Origin: Alloalcanivorax gelatiniphagus
Lineage (GTDB): Bacteria > Pseudomonadota > Gammaproteobacteria > Pseudomonadales > Alcanivoracaceae
Direction: 5' to 3'
Assembly (NCBI RefSeq): GCF_005938655.1
Contig: NZ_VCQT01000027.1
Coordinates: forward strand, 186,001 to 250,000
DNA length: 64,000 nt
Shown: piece by piece, positions 26,178 through 35,546 of the stretch
Layout: each line of letters starts with the position of its first letter
Numbering within the stretch: position 1 is the stretch's first letter
Translations under genes and position numbers: made by a program
Notes under the pieces: generated by a model
Told to the model about the DNA's origin: nothing
The model's input: only the letters and a program-made list of their open reading frames with translations
The model's database searches: none

Positions 26178-27095
26178 ATGCGCCACTTGCAGACTTTCCG
26201 CCTGATCGAAGCGGTGGCCAAAGCCGGCTCCATCCGCAAGGCCGCCGAGGACGCCAACATCACCGCCTCCGCCCTGAACCGGCGCATCCAGCGGTTCGAG
26301 GAAGAATTCGGTTTTCCGATTTTCGAGCGGCTGTCCACCGGCATGCGGCTCAACCCGGCCGGGGAGCTGGTTCTGCAGCACTACCGTGGCCAGCATTCGG
26401 ACTTGCAGCGTGTGCAATCCCAGGTGGCGGACCTGGCCGGCGTGCGCCGTGGCCATGTGACCATCGCCTGCTCCCAGGCGGTTCTGCCCTACTTCCTGCC
26501 CTGGCAGATCGCCCACTACCGCCAGGACCATCCCGGCGTGACCTTCCGCGTCCATGTCCGTGACCGGGAGCAGGCGGAGACCGATCTGGCCAGTTTCAGC
26601 AGCGATCTGGCCCTGGTGTTCGAGCCGGTGCACCTGGTGGACTTCCAGATCATTCATCAGGTCCCCCAACCGGTGTACGCGATCTTCGCCCAGGACCACC
26701 CCCTGGCCCGCCGGGAACAGGTGCGACTCAGTGAGTGCCTGGCATACGACCATGTGATCCCGACCCCGGATTACGGCGTGCGCAACCTGATCGACATGGC
26801 CTTGAAGCAGCGCTCCAGCCGCCTGTCTCCGGTGTTGGAAACCGACTCCTTCGAGCTGATACGCCACTATGTGCTGAATGAGCGGGCGGTGGGTTTTCAC
26901 ATCGCGGTGGGGCTGGAAGCGGACCCGCGCCTGGCATTCCGCCGCATCTCGGAACGGGACCTGCCCCCCGGCAATCTGATTCTCGGGCAGAAGCGCGGCC
27001 GCAGCCTGCCGGTGGCCACCGCCCGTTTCGCCGCCCAGGTGGCCGATGCGCTGGAGGCCCTGGAGCAGGCCGGGGGCGCCCCGGCGGCGCCCTGA
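26178..27095 (+). CDS. LysR-family transcriptional regulator
   Basis: A 305-residue regulator with an N-terminal winged helix (MRHLQTFRLIEAVAKAGSIR, then KAAEDANITASALNRRIQRF) and a C-terminal LysR effector domain. The start at 26178 has GGAGCG nine bases upstream; a frame 27 bp longer is less likely. Divergent to the NMT1-type ABC operon, which it most likely controls. The effector is unknown. Confidence 0.85.
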   Translation: MRHLQTFRLIEAVAKAGSIRKAAEDANITASALNRRIQRFEEEFGFPIFERLSTGMRLNPAGELVLQHYRGQHSDLQRVQSQVADLAGVRRGHVTIACSQAVLPYFLPWQIAHYRQDHPGVTFRVHVRDREQAETDLASFSSDLALVFEPVHLVDFQIIHQVPQPVYAIFAQDHPLARREQVRLSECLAYDHVIPTPDYGVRNLIDMALKQRSSRLSPVLETDSFELIRHYVLNERAVGFHIAVGLEADPRLAFRRISERDLPPGNLILGQKRGRSLPVATARFAAQVADALEALEQAGGAPAAP

Positions 27096-27121
27096 GCCGG
27101 CCCGGAGCGGCGCGATTCGCC

Positions 27122-27778
27122 CTATTGTTTGGGGGTTGCCGGGCTGCTCTCTGGAAAGACGCCGAGCATGTGCAGGCAGCTTGCCGTGATGGCCTGCGCG
27201 AACGCCGTGCAATCCTTTGATTGATTGGCGATCACCTCATCGGTGGCGCCATGCACCCCGGAGTAGATCAGCAGCGCCACCACTCTCGGGTTTTCCGGTG
27301 CCCAGAGACCGGCGGCCATGCCGCCCTCAATGATTCCCAGCAACTGATCGAGAATGGCGTTCCTGGCCGGGTTGGAACGATCATGGTGGTGATGGTTGGT
27401 GTAGACGATGTCGTGCAGGCGAAAGGTGTCAACGTAAGTGACCACACTGGCGTGAATCCAGGCACCGAGCCGCCCGACCCAGTCCCCTTCCGCACAGGCG
27501 TCCACCGCCGTTTCCAGACGGGCGAGGAATTGCTCGGTATAGCGCTTGCCCAGCGCCTCCAGCATCTCGCTCTTGGACGAAAAATAGTGGTAGAAGGTGC
27601 CCTTGGCCACCTGCGCCGCCTCGACGATTTCGTTAATCGTGGTGGACTCCACGCCCTTGTCCAGGAATAACCTTTCCGCCGCGCTCATCAGCTCGTCCAG
27701 GCGAACTTCCGCTGGTTTGGTGCGGGGACGGGCCCCGTGCTTGCCCGGCCTGTTCCCATCGGAAGGCTTGTTGTGCAT
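27122..27778 (-). CDS. TetR-family transcriptional regulator
   Basis: A 218-residue repressor with a TetR HTH at residues about 24-75 (LMSAAERLFLDKGVESTTIN, then VAKGTFYHYFSSKSEMLEAL) and a ligand domain with a histidine run (NHHHHDRSN). ATG 27778 is preferred; the frame extends further upstream through the promoter. Divergent from the MFS gene and likely its repressor, acting at the 15-bp palindrome between them. Confidence 0.88.
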   Translation of the reverse strand: MHNKPSDGNRPGKHGARPRTKPAEVRLDELMSAAERLFLDKGVESTTINEIVEAAQVAKGTFYHYFSSKSEMLEALGKRYTEQFLARLETAVDACAEGDWVGRLGAWIHASVVTYVDTFRLHDIVYTNHHHHDRSNPARNAILDQLLGIIEGGMAAGLWAPENPRVVALLIYSGVHGATDEVIANQSKDCTAFAQAITASCLHMLGVFPESSPATPKQ

Positions 27779-27857
27779 TTCTCTGTACCCGGCTTGCGTC
27801 AAAGCCAGCAGTTTAAAGGAGGTAATGGCCAACGTCTCAATCGCTCGAAACCTTCCA

Positions 27858-27886
27858 TTGACCGACGGTCGGTCGGAAGTTAATTT
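27858..27886 (+). promoter_or_regulatory. Predicted promoter of the MFS efflux gene
   Basis: TTGACC (27858-27863), 17 bp, then TAATTT (27881-27886). The 3' end of the -10 is only 7 bp from the MFS ATG, so transcription would start at or next to the start codon. Confidence 0.45.
27860..27874. promoter_or_regulatory. TetR operator candidate
   Basis: GACCGAC-G-GTCGGTC is a perfect 15-bp palindrome located between the predicted -35 and -10 of the MFS gene and upstream of the divergent TetR gene. Such placement would block the promoter on binding. Confidence 0.65.
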
Positions 27887-27893
27887 ATACCCC

Positions 27894-29399
27894 ATGACGA
27901 CGCTCAATCCCTCCGCCTCCTCCGTTGCCGCGCCGCGCTCCCGCCGGCGGGCCGCCCTTGGTGCCGCCTATCTGGGCACCTTCCTGGCCACGCTCGACAT
28001 CAGTATCGTCAACGTGGCCCTGCCCACCCTGCAAACGGCGCTGAGCACGGATATCGCCGGCCTGCAGTGGGTGGTCAACGCCTATGCCATTTGTCTGTCG
28101 GCGCTGATGCTGTCCGCCGGCCCCATCGGCGACCGGTATGGCCACAAGCGCGCCTGGATGGCCGGTGTGGCGTTGTTTACGCTGGGTTCGGCGTTATGCG
28201 CGGTGTCGGCTTCCCTGACGCTTTTCCTGATCGGGCGGGCGGTCCAGGGCGTGGCGGCGGCGCTGTTGATTCCCGGCGCCATGACGATCCTGACCCATGC
28301 CTTCACCGATCCCCGGGAGCGGGCCCATGCGATTGGCGGCTGGTCCGCCTTCACCGCTCTTGCCTTGATCCTGGGGCCCCTGCTGGGCGGGCTGCTGCTG
28401 CACAGTGCCGGTTGGCAAAGCATTTTCCTGATAAACCTGCCCCTGGGGTTTATCGCGCTCGGGCTGGGCGCATGGGGGATCACCGAACACCGTTACCCCG
28501 AGCAGGCGGCGCTGGACCCGCTGGGTCAGAGCCTCAGTATTGTCTGCCTGGGGGCGCTGACATACGGCATGATCGAAGCCGGCCGTACCGGTTTTCTCAG
28601 TGCGTTTTCCATGATTCCCCTGGCCGTTTCCCTGGTCGCGATGATCGCCTTCGTGATCGTGGAAATGCGTGTAAAGCGGCCCTTGCTGCCTATCTGGCTG
28701 TTTAAGAATCGGGCCTTCGCCATTGCCAACTTTGCGTCGTTCGCCCTGGGTTTTTCCTATTACGGAAGCCTGTTCTTCTTCTCGATTTTCCTGCAGCAAA
28801 TTCAGCAATGGAGCCCATCGGAGGCCGGCTGGCGGATGATGCCGCAATTCGTCGTTACCGGCGGCGTATCCATGCTGTTTGGACGCCTCAGCACGCTCAT
28901 GGGGGTGCGGAGGTTGATGGTGGCCGGTTACGGGCTGGTCGCCCTGTCCATGTCGACCATGGTCTTGCTCAGCGCCCAGACCCCCTATTGGCTGGTGGGA
29001 ACGCTGTTCGCACTGCTCGGGCTGGGCGCCGGGCTGGCCGTTCCGGGCACCGGTATCGCCGTTATGAATGCGGTGCCGGCGGAACGGTCCGGTGCCGCGT
29101 CGGCGACAATGAATGCCCTGCGCCAGGCGGGCATGACCATCGGCATTGCACTGCTCGGCACCCTGCTGAGCAATCAAGCGGTGAGTTTTCTTACCCGGGC
29201 CGCCCATGAAAACGGCATCCGCGATGGGGCACGGGTGGCCCATCAAGCGGTAACCCAACATCTGTTCCCCGGGGATCTGCCGGTTATCTCGGACCTGTAT
29301 GTGGCGGCCATGGAGCATGGCTTTCATAGCGCCATGCTGGCGGCGGGGGGCATGTGTTTCCTTGCCATGGTTCTTCTTTTGATGGACAGGCACGGCTGA
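27894..29399 (+). CDS. MFS multidrug efflux transporter, EmrB/QacA type
   Basis: A 501-residue DHA2-family proton antiporter with about 14 membrane segments. Motifs seen are LDISIVNVALPTLQTALSTD (family motif at TM1), GPIGDRYGHKRAWMAGVALF (motif A) and LGPLLGGLLLHSAGWQSIFL (motif C region). The start ATG 27894 lacks a ribosome-binding site and sits just after the predicted -10, so the mRNA may be leaderless. Divergent TetR repressor suggests inducible efflux of a toxic compound. The drug is unknown. Confidence 0.88.
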   Translation: MTTLNPSASSVAAPRSRRRAALGAAYLGTFLATLDISIVNVALPTLQTALSTDIAGLQWVVNAYAICLSALMLSAGPIGDRYGHKRAWMAGVALFTLGSALCAVSASLTLFLIGRAVQGVAAALLIPGAMTILTHAFTDPRERAHAIGGWSAFTALALILGPLLGGLLLHSAGWQSIFLINLPLGFIALGLGAWGITEHRYPEQAALDPLGQSLSIVCLGALTYGMIEAGRTGFLSAFSMIPLAVSLVAMIAFVIVEMRVKRPLLPIWLFKNRAFAIANFASFALGFSYYGSLFFFSIFLQQIQQWSPSEAGWRMMPQFVVTGGVSMLFGRLSTLMGVRRLMVAGYGLVALSMSTMVLLSAQTPYWLVGTLFALLGLGAGLAVPGTGIAVMNAVPAERSGAASATMNALRQAGMTIGIALLGTLLSNQAVSFLTRAAHENGIRDGARVAHQAVTQHLFPGDLPVISDLYVAAMEHGFHSAMLAAGGMCFLAMVLLLMDRHG

Positions 29400-29654
29400 G
29401 GGCCGGGTTGCCGGCGTTGCCCCGATTCGTTGAAGATAAGCCCTGACAATGGAGCCTGGCGGCCGCCAACTACGCCGTTCTTCCTACCCGGCGATGAATT
29501 TCTGCCCAATCCGTCCCAGAGCGGCGAAATTTAACAAAGCGCTTTTGTCACGCCGCTTTCACCGAATGGCGCTTTCGACTAGGCTTCTTCCGTTCCGCCG
29601 CCGGCCGCCCCGCTTTTCGCCGGCGTCCACCCATTCGGTACAAGACACCCTCCA

Positions 29655-30368
29655 ATGACAGTGGCTTCCGAGGAAAAAGCGGTTCTGGAATTCAAGGGCC
29701 GCATGCTGATGATGACGGTCCTTCAGCTCAAGGACCTGGACCCCAACACCCTGCACCGCGAAGTGAGCCGCCGGCTCGAGGACGCGGCGCAATGGCTGCG
29801 CGACGCGCCGGTGGTGATCGACGTGGCCGCCCCCGAGGACGTCAATCAGATCGAGCTGCTGTCCGCGGTGGACACCCTGCGCGGCCTGGGCGTGAACCTG
29901 GTGGCCCTGGCCCGCAATCCGCACATGGACGGCGACACCGCCGCCATGCTCGGCCTGGGCAGCATCAGCCTGGCCGGCGGCCGCGATGTGCCCCGGGCGG
30001 AACCGGCCCCGGCCAGCGAAGCCGCCCCGGCCGCCGCCGAGACGCTGCTGGTGGAGCAACCGGTGCGCTCCGGGCAGCAGATCTACAGCCGTGGCGATCT
30101 GATCGTGCTGGCGCCGGTGAGCACCGGCGCGGAACTGCTGGCCGAAGGCCATATCCATGTTTACAACACGCTGCGTGGCCGGGCCCTGGCCGGGGTGCGC
30201 GGGGACACCTCGGCGCGCATCTTCTGCCAGGACCTGGACGCGGAGCTGGTGTCCATCGCCGGGCACTACCGGGTGGCCGAGGATCTGCCTGATAATCGAC
30301 GCCGCAAGGCGGTGCAAATTACCCTGGACGGCGACGCCATGCGCTTCGTCGAGCTGAGCGGCAAGTAA
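29655..30368 (+). CDS. minC: Septum site-determining protein MinC
   Basis: A 237-residue FtsZ assembly inhibitor. The N-terminal MinC_N domain spans residues about 8-108. After an Ala/Pro-rich linker (AEPAPASEAAPAAAET) comes the C-terminal beta-helix MinC_C (VEQPVRSGQQIYSRGDLIVL, then TGAELLAEGHIHVYNTLRG), which binds MinD. Starts about 255 bp after the MFS gene with a weak ribosome-binding site. First gene of minCDE. Confidence 0.93.
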   Translation: MTVASEEKAVLEFKGRMLMMTVLQLKDLDPNTLHREVSRRLEDAAQWLRDAPVVIDVAAPEDVNQIELLSAVDTLRGLGVNLVALARNPHMDGDTAAMLGLGSISLAGGRDVPRAEPAPASEAAPAAAETLLVEQPVRSGQQIYSRGDLIVLAPVSTGAELLAEGHIHVYNTLRGRALAGVRGDTSARIFCQDLDAELVSIAGHYRVAEDLPDNRRRKAVQITLDGDAMRFVELSGK

Positions 30369-30405
30369 CGCCGCCCCGCGAACACTCATTCAAGGAGACG
30401 AGATC

Positions 30406-31218
30406 GTGACAAAAATCGTGGTCGTAACATCCGGCAAGGGGGGTGTGGGCAAAACCACCACCAGCGCGGCCCTGGCAACCGGCCTGGCGCTGCGCGGCCA
30501 CAAAACCACGGTGATCGATTTTGACGTGGGCCTGCGCAACCTGGATCTGATCATGGGCTGCGAACGCCGCGTGGTGTACGACCTGGTCAATGTGATCAGC
30601 GGCGACGCCAACCTCAAGCAGGGCCTGATCAAGGACAAGCGCGTGGAGAACCTGTTTATCCTCCCCGCTTCCCAGACCCGCGATAAGGACGCCCTGACCC
30701 TGGAAGGCGTGGAGCAGGTGCTCAACGGCCTCAAGGACATGGGCATGGAATACATCATCTGCGACAGCCCGGCGGGCATCGAGAAAGGCGCGCTTACCGC
30801 CGCCTATTTCGCCGACGAGGCGGTGGTGGTGACCAACCCGGAAGTGTCCAGCGTGCGTGACTCCGACCGCATCCTCGGCATTCTCTCCAGCAAAACCCGC
30901 AAGGCGGAACAGGGCGAAGGCGACATTCCCGCCCGCCTGCTGCTGACCCGCTACTCCCCGCAGCGGGTGGAAAGCGGCCAGATGCTGTCCGTGGAAGACG
31001 TGACCGAGATCCTGGCCATCGACCTGCTGGGCGTGATCCCGGAATCCCAGGCCGTGCTCAATGCCAGTAACGGCGGCACGCCGGTGATCCTGGACGCGGA
31101 ATCCGATGCCGGTCAGGCCTATGAGGACGCGGTGGCCCGCTTCCTCGGCGAGGAACGCGAACACCGCTTCCTGACCAGCACCAAGAAAAGCCTGTTCGGC
31201 CGACTGTTCGGAGGGTGA
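30406..31218 (+). CDS. minD: Septum site-determining ATPase MinD
   Basis: A 270-residue membrane-binding ATPase of the ParA/MinD group. Deviant Walker A is [20 protein letters not shown], followed by [20 protein letters not shown]. The C-terminal amphipathic targeting helix is [11 protein letters not shown]. It starts with GTG at 30406 behind AAGGAGACGAGATC. With MinC it blocks polar Z-ring assembly, and with MinE it oscillates. Confidence 0.96.
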   Translation: MTKIVVVTSGKGGVGKTTTSAALATGLALRGHKTTVIDFDVGLRNLDLIMGCERRVVYDLVNVISGDANLKQGLIKDKRVENLFILPASQTRDKDALTLEGVEQVLNGLKDMGMEYIICDSPAGIEKGALTAAYFADEAVVVTNPEVSSVRDSDRILGILSSKTRKAEQGEGDIPARLLLTRYSPQRVESGQMLSVEDVTEILAIDLLGVIPESQAVLNASNGGTPVILDAESDAGQAYEDAVARFLGEEREHRFLTSTKKSLFGRLFGG

Positions 31219-31220
31219 CG

Positions 31221-31475
31221 ATGAGCATCTTCAGCTATTTGCTACCCAAGAAGGAAAAATCGGCGTCGGTGGCCAAGGAACGCCTGCAAATCATCGTCGC
31301 CCGGGAACGCTCCACCCGGGGCGGGCCGGACTACCTGCCGCAACTGCAGGAAGAACTGCTGATGGTGGTGCGCAAGTACGTGCCGGTGGACCAGGACGCG
31401 GTCAACATCCAGCTCGACCGGGAATCCGGCTGCGAAATCCTGGAACTGAACATCACCCTGCCCGAGCAGGAATAA
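31221..31475 (+). CDS. minE: Cell division topological specificity factor MinE
   Basis: An 84-residue protein. The N-terminal part ([20 protein letters not shown]) includes the membrane-targeting and anti-MinCD helix; the C-terminal part dimerises. ATG 31221 lies 6 bases after GGAGG; a GTG two codons earlier is less well placed. It starts 2 bp after the minD stop. Confidence 0.94.
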   Translation: MSIFSYLLPKKEKSASVAKERLQIIVARERSTRGGPDYLPQLQEELLMVVRKYVPVDQDAVNIQLDRESGCEILELNITLPEQE

Positions 31476-31508
31476 GCGCCGCAAGCTACAAGCCTCAAGC
31501 TGCAAGCT

Positions 31509-31535
31509 AAAAAAACGCCGGGGTCTCCCCCGGCG
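31509..31535 (-). terminator. Intrinsic terminator (minus-strand orientation) after minE
   Basis: CGCCGGGG/CCCCGGCG stem with a short loop, and an A7 run on the plus strand that gives a T7 tail on the minus strand. On the plus strand the hairpin follows minE by about 35 bp but lacks a U-tract. Heptad-like CAAGCT repeats (31483-31509) precede it. It probably ends transcripts from the downstream minus-strand operon. Confidence 0.6.
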
Positions 31536-31712
31536 TGCACGGCTCTCCCGTCTTTCTTTGCCAAATCCGCTCGCTTCGTTGACTACTGTCCTTCCGTACA
31601 GTACATTCAGTGGTCCGGCGGGCCCCTTCAGGTTTTCCTTTTCTGCGACCCCTCCGAAGGCCTGATCGATCTCCAGGTTCCAGGGATGGAACCGGCCCCC
31701 GGACCTTTTCTG

Positions 31713-31732
31713 ATCGCGGCCGAAGCCGCGAT
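31713..31732. repeat. Degenerate REP palindrome
   Basis: ATCGCGGC and GCCGCGAT around CGAA form a short inverted repeat, a reduced REP stem just after the dehydrogenase stop. Confidence 0.5.
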
Positions 31733-31748
31733 GCGATCCAAAACCGCC

Positions 31749-32528
31749 CTACCCCATATGCCAACCGTGGCTGACCACGAACGACTGGCCGGTGAGCGCC
31801 GCCGACGGAAACGCCGCCAGATCGGTGGCCAGCCGGGCGATGTCTTCCACGGTGGTGAACTCCCCGTCCACGGTGTTCTTGAGCATCACGTTGCGCACCA
31901 CGTCTTCCTCGGAGATCCCCAGTTCCCGGGCCTGCTCCGGAATCTGCTTCTCCACCAGCGGGGTGCGCACGAACCCCGGGCAAATAATGTGGCTACGCAC
32001 GCCGTGTTCGGCGCCTTCCTTGGCCACCGACCGGCACAGCCCCAGCAGGGCGTGCTTGGCGGCCACGTAGGGCGACTTCAACGGCGAAGCTTCCAGGGAA
32101 TGCACCGAGCCCATGTACAGCAGGGTGCCGCCACCACTGCCGTACATCCGGCGCAGCGCCACCCGCGTCAGCAGGAAAGCGCCGTCCAGATGCACGCTGG
32201 TGACCTTGCGCCAATCCGCCAGGGACAGCTTGTCGAGGGCTTCAATGTGCTGCACCCCGGCGTTGGCAATGGCGATGTCGAGGCGGCCCCAGGTGTCGAT
32301 CACCTGTTGTACGCCGTCCTCCACCGCGTTTTCGTCGGTGACATCCATGGTCACGGCGATGGCCTCGCCGCCGGCGCCGCGAATGGCGGCCGCCGCTTCC
32401 TCGGCGGTGGCGGCATCAAGATCCGCCACCGCCACCCGCGCCCCTTCCCGGGCGTACTGTTCGGCGATGCCGCGGCCAATGCCACGGCCGGCGCCGGTAA
32501 TGATTGCCACACGGTCGTTAAGACGCAT
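31749..32528 (-). CDS. Short-chain dehydrogenase, 3-hydroxybutyrate dehydrogenase type
   Basis: A 259-residue SDR. NAD site is TGAGRGIGRGIAEQYAREGA, structural NAG is in IAIANAGVQHIEALDKLSLA, and the active-site YxxxK is PYVAAKHALL. The C-terminal block (TPLVEKQIPEQARELGISEE; GEFTTVEDIARLATDLAAFP; ALTGQSFVVSHGWHMG) is typical of D-3-hydroxybutyrate dehydrogenases, interconverting 3-hydroxybutyrate and acetoacetate. It overlaps livM by 11 bp and ends the Liv operon, so an imported hydroxyacid may be its substrate (inference). Confidence 0.82.
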   Translation of the reverse strand: MRLNDRVAIITGAGRGIGRGIAEQYAREGARVAVADLDAATAEEAAAAIRGAGGEAIAVTMDVTDENAVEDGVQQVIDTWGRLDIAIANAGVQHIEALDKLSLADWRKVTSVHLDGAFLLTRVALRRMYGSGGGTLLYMGSVHSLEASPLKSPYVAAKHALLGLCRSVAKEGAEHGVRSHIICPGFVRTPLVEKQIPEQARELGISEEDVVRNVMLKNTVDGEFTTVEDIARLATDLAAFPSAALTGQSFVVSHGWHMG

Positions 32529-33717
32529 GATGTTGATCTCCTTGTTCCGCCAGCGGGCTGTCGCCGGCCCGGCGCTGCCGGCGGCGCGCCGCCCACAGCC
32601 GCAGCTGGCCGACGATGCCGGTGGGGAAGAAATACACGCTGAGCACAAACAGCAGGCCGAACCACAGCAGCCAGCGATCCGGCCCCACCAGATGCTCCAG
32701 CAGACTGCCGGGCTCGGTGAAGCCGGCCAGCAGCTTGAGCAGGTCTTGCAGGTAATTCTGCGCCAGCAGGAACACGGCGGTGCCCACCACCGCTCCGTAC
32801 AGGGTGCCCATGCCACCGATCACGCACATCAGCAGGATAAACACCATCAATTCAAAGTTGAGCGTGTTCTCCGGGTTCACGTAGCGGTTGATCAGGGCGA
32901 ACAGCACCCCGGCCAGGGTCGCCAGCAGCGCCGACACGATCACCACGGCGGTGCGGTAAAACACGGTGCGGTAGCCCAGCGCCTGGGCGCGGAATTCGTT
33001 TTCACGGATCGCCTGCAGCACCCGGCCGAACGGCGAGTTGACCATGCGCAGCAGGAACAGGAACACCAGCACCGCGCTGACGAAGGCCACGTAGTACATC
33101 AGGTGCTTGCCGCTGATGCGCACATCGAACAGGGCGTTCTGGAAGGCCCCGGCCGGGGCGCTGAACAGGCCGGTGATAAAGCCCACCACATCGAAACCCA
33201 CCCAGGGCTCATCGAACGGCCGGAACGCCGGCCCAAGTTCCCGGGGCACCCGCATGGCCAGGCCGTCCTCGCCGCCGGTGAGGTTATACAGCTGGGTCAC
33301 CAGGCTGAGAAAGGCGAACGCCACCGCCAGGGTCACCAGGGCGAAGAAGATCGCCTTGACCCGCAACGACAGCAGGCCCAGCAGCAGCGACAGCAGAATG
33401 GTGAGCAGCATGGCGCCGCCAATGCCGATGAACAGAGCGCCGTAGCCGCTGCCAAAGGCGTCCGAGGCCATCGCCACGCCGTAGGCGCCGATGCCGAAGA
33501 ACATGGTGTGCGCGAACGACACGATGTGGGTGTAACCCAGCATCAGGTCGTAGGAAGCCACCACGATAATGAACACACAGATCATGCCGAGCATGGAGAA
33601 GGCACGCACCCCGGGAAACAGGAACGGGCCCAGCGCCAGGCTCACGCCGATGATCAGCAGCAGCGCGGTGAGCGCGCGGCTGCGCGGGTAATCGCCGGAA
33701 AGCAGTCGTTGCATCAT
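32518..33717 (-). CDS. livM: Branched-chain amino-acid-type ABC transporter permease LivM
   Basis: A 399-residue LivM-family inner-membrane permease with about ten hydrophobic segments (ALTALLLIIGVSLALGPFLF; GYTHIVSFAHTMFFGIGAYG). The stretch GVLFALINRYVNPENTLNFE is a LivM signature. Carries a basic C-terminal tail that overlaps the dehydrogenase start. Starts ATGATG; 13 bp separate it from livH. Works with LivH, LivG, LivF and the LivK-type binding protein. Confidence 0.88.
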   Translation of the reverse strand: MMQRLLSGDYPRSRALTALLLIIGVSLALGPFLFPGVRAFSMLGMICVFIIVVASYDLMLGYTHIVSFAHTMFFGIGAYGVAMASDAFGSGYGALFIGIGGAMLLTILLSLLLGLLSLRVKAIFFALVTLAVAFAFLSLVTQLYNLTGGEDGLAMRVPRELGPAFRPFDEPWVGFDVVGFITGLFSAPAGAFQNALFDVRISGKHLMYYVAFVSAVLVFLFLLRMVNSPFGRVLQAIRENEFRAQALGYRTVFYRTAVVIVSALLATLAGVLFALINRYVNPENTLNFELMVFILLMCVIGGMGTLYGAVVGTAVFLLAQNYLQDLLKLLAGFTEPGSLLEHLVGPDRWLLWFGLLFVLSVYFFPTGIVGQLRLWAARRRQRRAGDSPLAEQGDQHHAS

Positions 33718-33730
33718 AGCCAGGCGCCCC

Positions 33731-34789
33731 TTAAACCTTGATGACCGGAATCAGGCCCTGGGGCCGCCACATCAGCACGCCCACCATCAGACCCACGGTG
33801 GCCACCGCCGCCAGACGCGGCTCCAGGTAGCCCACATAAAGATTGATCAGGCCCACCAGCACGGCGCCGTAGAAACAGCCCTTGATGGAACCCAGCCCGC
33901 CGAGAATGATCACCACGATCACCGAGATCATCAGCTCATCGCCCATGTGCGCGGTGATGATCTCCCGGTACATGGCCCACATGGCGCCGCCCAGCCCGGC
34001 CAGCGCCGAACCGGCCACGAACACGCCCAGGAACAGCAGACGGATGCGGTAGCCGTGCACCTCCACCATCTCCTGGTCTTCCACGCCGGCGCGGATCAGG
34101 ATGCCGGTGCGGGTATGTTCGATCACCCAGGTCATCATGCCGTACACCGCCAGCCCCAGAATCACCGCGATCAGCCGGTATTTCTCCAGCGCCACGCCGC
34201 CGATCACCGGCCAGGACTCGGGCACCAGAAAGGCGCCGGTGAGCGCGTCCGGGCGCGGCACCGGAATCTCGTTGGGGCCCCAGATCACATGGATCATTTC
34301 CATCAGAATGATGGAGCCGCCCACGGTCACCAGAATCTGCTTGAGGTGGTCGCCGTACACCGGCCGGATCACCAGCCGCTCGAACAGCAACCCGACCACG
34401 CCGGCCACCGCCAGGGCAAAGCCCAGCGCCGGCACCACCGCCGCCAGGTTGGCCAGCAGCGAGGACTCGCCGGCGCTGGCGTTGAGCCAGTGCACCAGCA
34501 CCGTGGCGCCGGCGAAGGCGCCCAGGGAAATAAAGGCGCCGTGGGCCAGGTTAAGCACGTTCATCAACCCGAAGGTGAGCGTCATGCCCGAGGCCATCAG
34601 GAACACCATGGCGCCCATGGCCAGGCCGCTGATGGTGAGCACCACCCAGGTGCGCGGGTCCATCATGAAAAACGCCACCAGCATCATCAGCACCAGCAGA
34701 AACAGGTGCGGCTGTTTCTCGCGGAAAGCGCGGAACCGGGCGATGGCGCCCTGGGGCCGCGGTTCGAGAATTTCGTCGTGCGCCGACAT
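33731..34789 (-). CDS. livH: Branched-chain amino-acid-type ABC transporter permease LivH
   Basis: A 352-residue LivH-family permease. LTFGLMNVLNLAHGAFISLG is the family signature, followed by VVGLLFERLVIRPVYGDHLK and the EAA-like loop HGYRIRLLFLGVFVAGSALA. The start at 34789 is chosen because AAGGAG lies nine bases before it. An N-terminal 60-residue extension with a first hydrophobic segment (PHLFLLVLMMLVAFF) is longer than in most LivH proteins. Confidence 0.88.
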   Translation of the reverse strand: MSAHDEILEPRPQGAIARFRAFREKQPHLFLLVLMMLVAFFMMDPRTWVVLTISGLAMGAMVFLMASGMTLTFGLMNVLNLAHGAFISLGAFAGATVLVHWLNASAGESSLLANLAAVVPALGFALAVAGVVGLLFERLVIRPVYGDHLKQILVTVGGSIILMEMIHVIWGPNEIPVPRPDALTGAFLVPESWPVIGGVALEKYRLIAVILGLAVYGMMTWVIEHTRTGILIRAGVEDQEMVEVHGYRIRLLFLGVFVAGSALAGLGGAMWAMYREIITAHMGDELMISVIVVIILGGLGSIKGCFYGAVLVGLINLYVGYLEPRLAAVATVGLMVGVLMWRPQGLIPVIKV

Positions 34790-34819
34790 GGCTGTGTTCT
34801 CCTTATTCATGGCACGCCC

Positions 34820-35545
34820 CTATTGATGCGCGCCGAGACCGAGGCCCAGCAGTTCCTGCTGCAGTTCCTCGTTATCGGCCAGCTCGGCCATCTGGCCGGC
34901 GTACACCACCCCGCCGTCGTTCATCACCGCCACGGACTGGCCCAGACGCCGGGAGAAATTGAAGTTCTGTTCCACCAGCAGGATGCTCACCTGCTGCTGC
35001 TTGAGCTGCTCGAAGGCGTCCGCCAGATCATTGATGATGGCCGGCGCCAGGCCCTTGGTGGGCTCATCCACCAGCAGCAGTTCCCGGGGTTCGATCACCG
35101 CCCGGGCAATGGCCAGCATCTGTTTCTGGCCGCCGGAAAGATTGCCCGCCGGCCGGTTCCAGAATTTCTTCATGGGCGGGAACAGTTCAAAAATCCAGTT
35201 CAGGCGCTGTTCGTCCATGGGCCCGCTCACCGCCGCCAGCACCATGTTTTCGCGCACCGTCAGCAGGCTGAAAATGCCCATGTTCTCGGGCACGAAGGCA
35301 ATGCCCTTGCGGGCAATGCGCGGGGTCGGCTGGCCGGTGATGTCCTCGCCCTGGAAGCGCACCTGGCCGCCGGTCACCGTGGTCAGGCCCATGATGGTGC
35401 GCAGGGTGGTGCTCTTGCCGGCGCCGTTGCGGCCCAGCAGCACGGTCAGCTCGCCCTTCGGCACCTGCAGGTCCACGCCATGCAGAATGTGGTACTGATC
35501 GATGTCCGCGCGCACGCCGGTGAGGGAAAGAATCGGATCGCTCAT
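34820..35545 (-). CDS. livF: ABC transporter ATPase LivF
   Basis: A 241-residue ATPase: Walker A LLGRNGAGKSTTLRTIMGL, signature NLSGGQKQMLAIARAVIE, Walker B LLLVDEPTKGLAPAII. Belongs to the LivF class of branched-chain/carboxylate transporters. Its ATG follows the livG stop by one base (TGATATG), so translation is coupled. Confidence 0.9.
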   Translation of the reverse strand: MSDPILSLTGVRADIDQYHILHGVDLQVPKGELTVLLGRNGAGKSTTLRTIMGLTTVTGGQVRFQGEDITGQPTPRIARKGIAFVPENMGIFSLLTVRENMVLAAVSGPMDEQRLNWIFELFPPMKKFWNRPAGNLSGGQKQMLAIARAVIEPRELLLVDEPTKGLAPAIINDLADAFEQLKQQQVSILLVEQNFNFSRRLGQSVAVMNDGGVVYAGQMAELADNEELQQELLGLGLGAHQ

Positions 35546-35546
35546 A

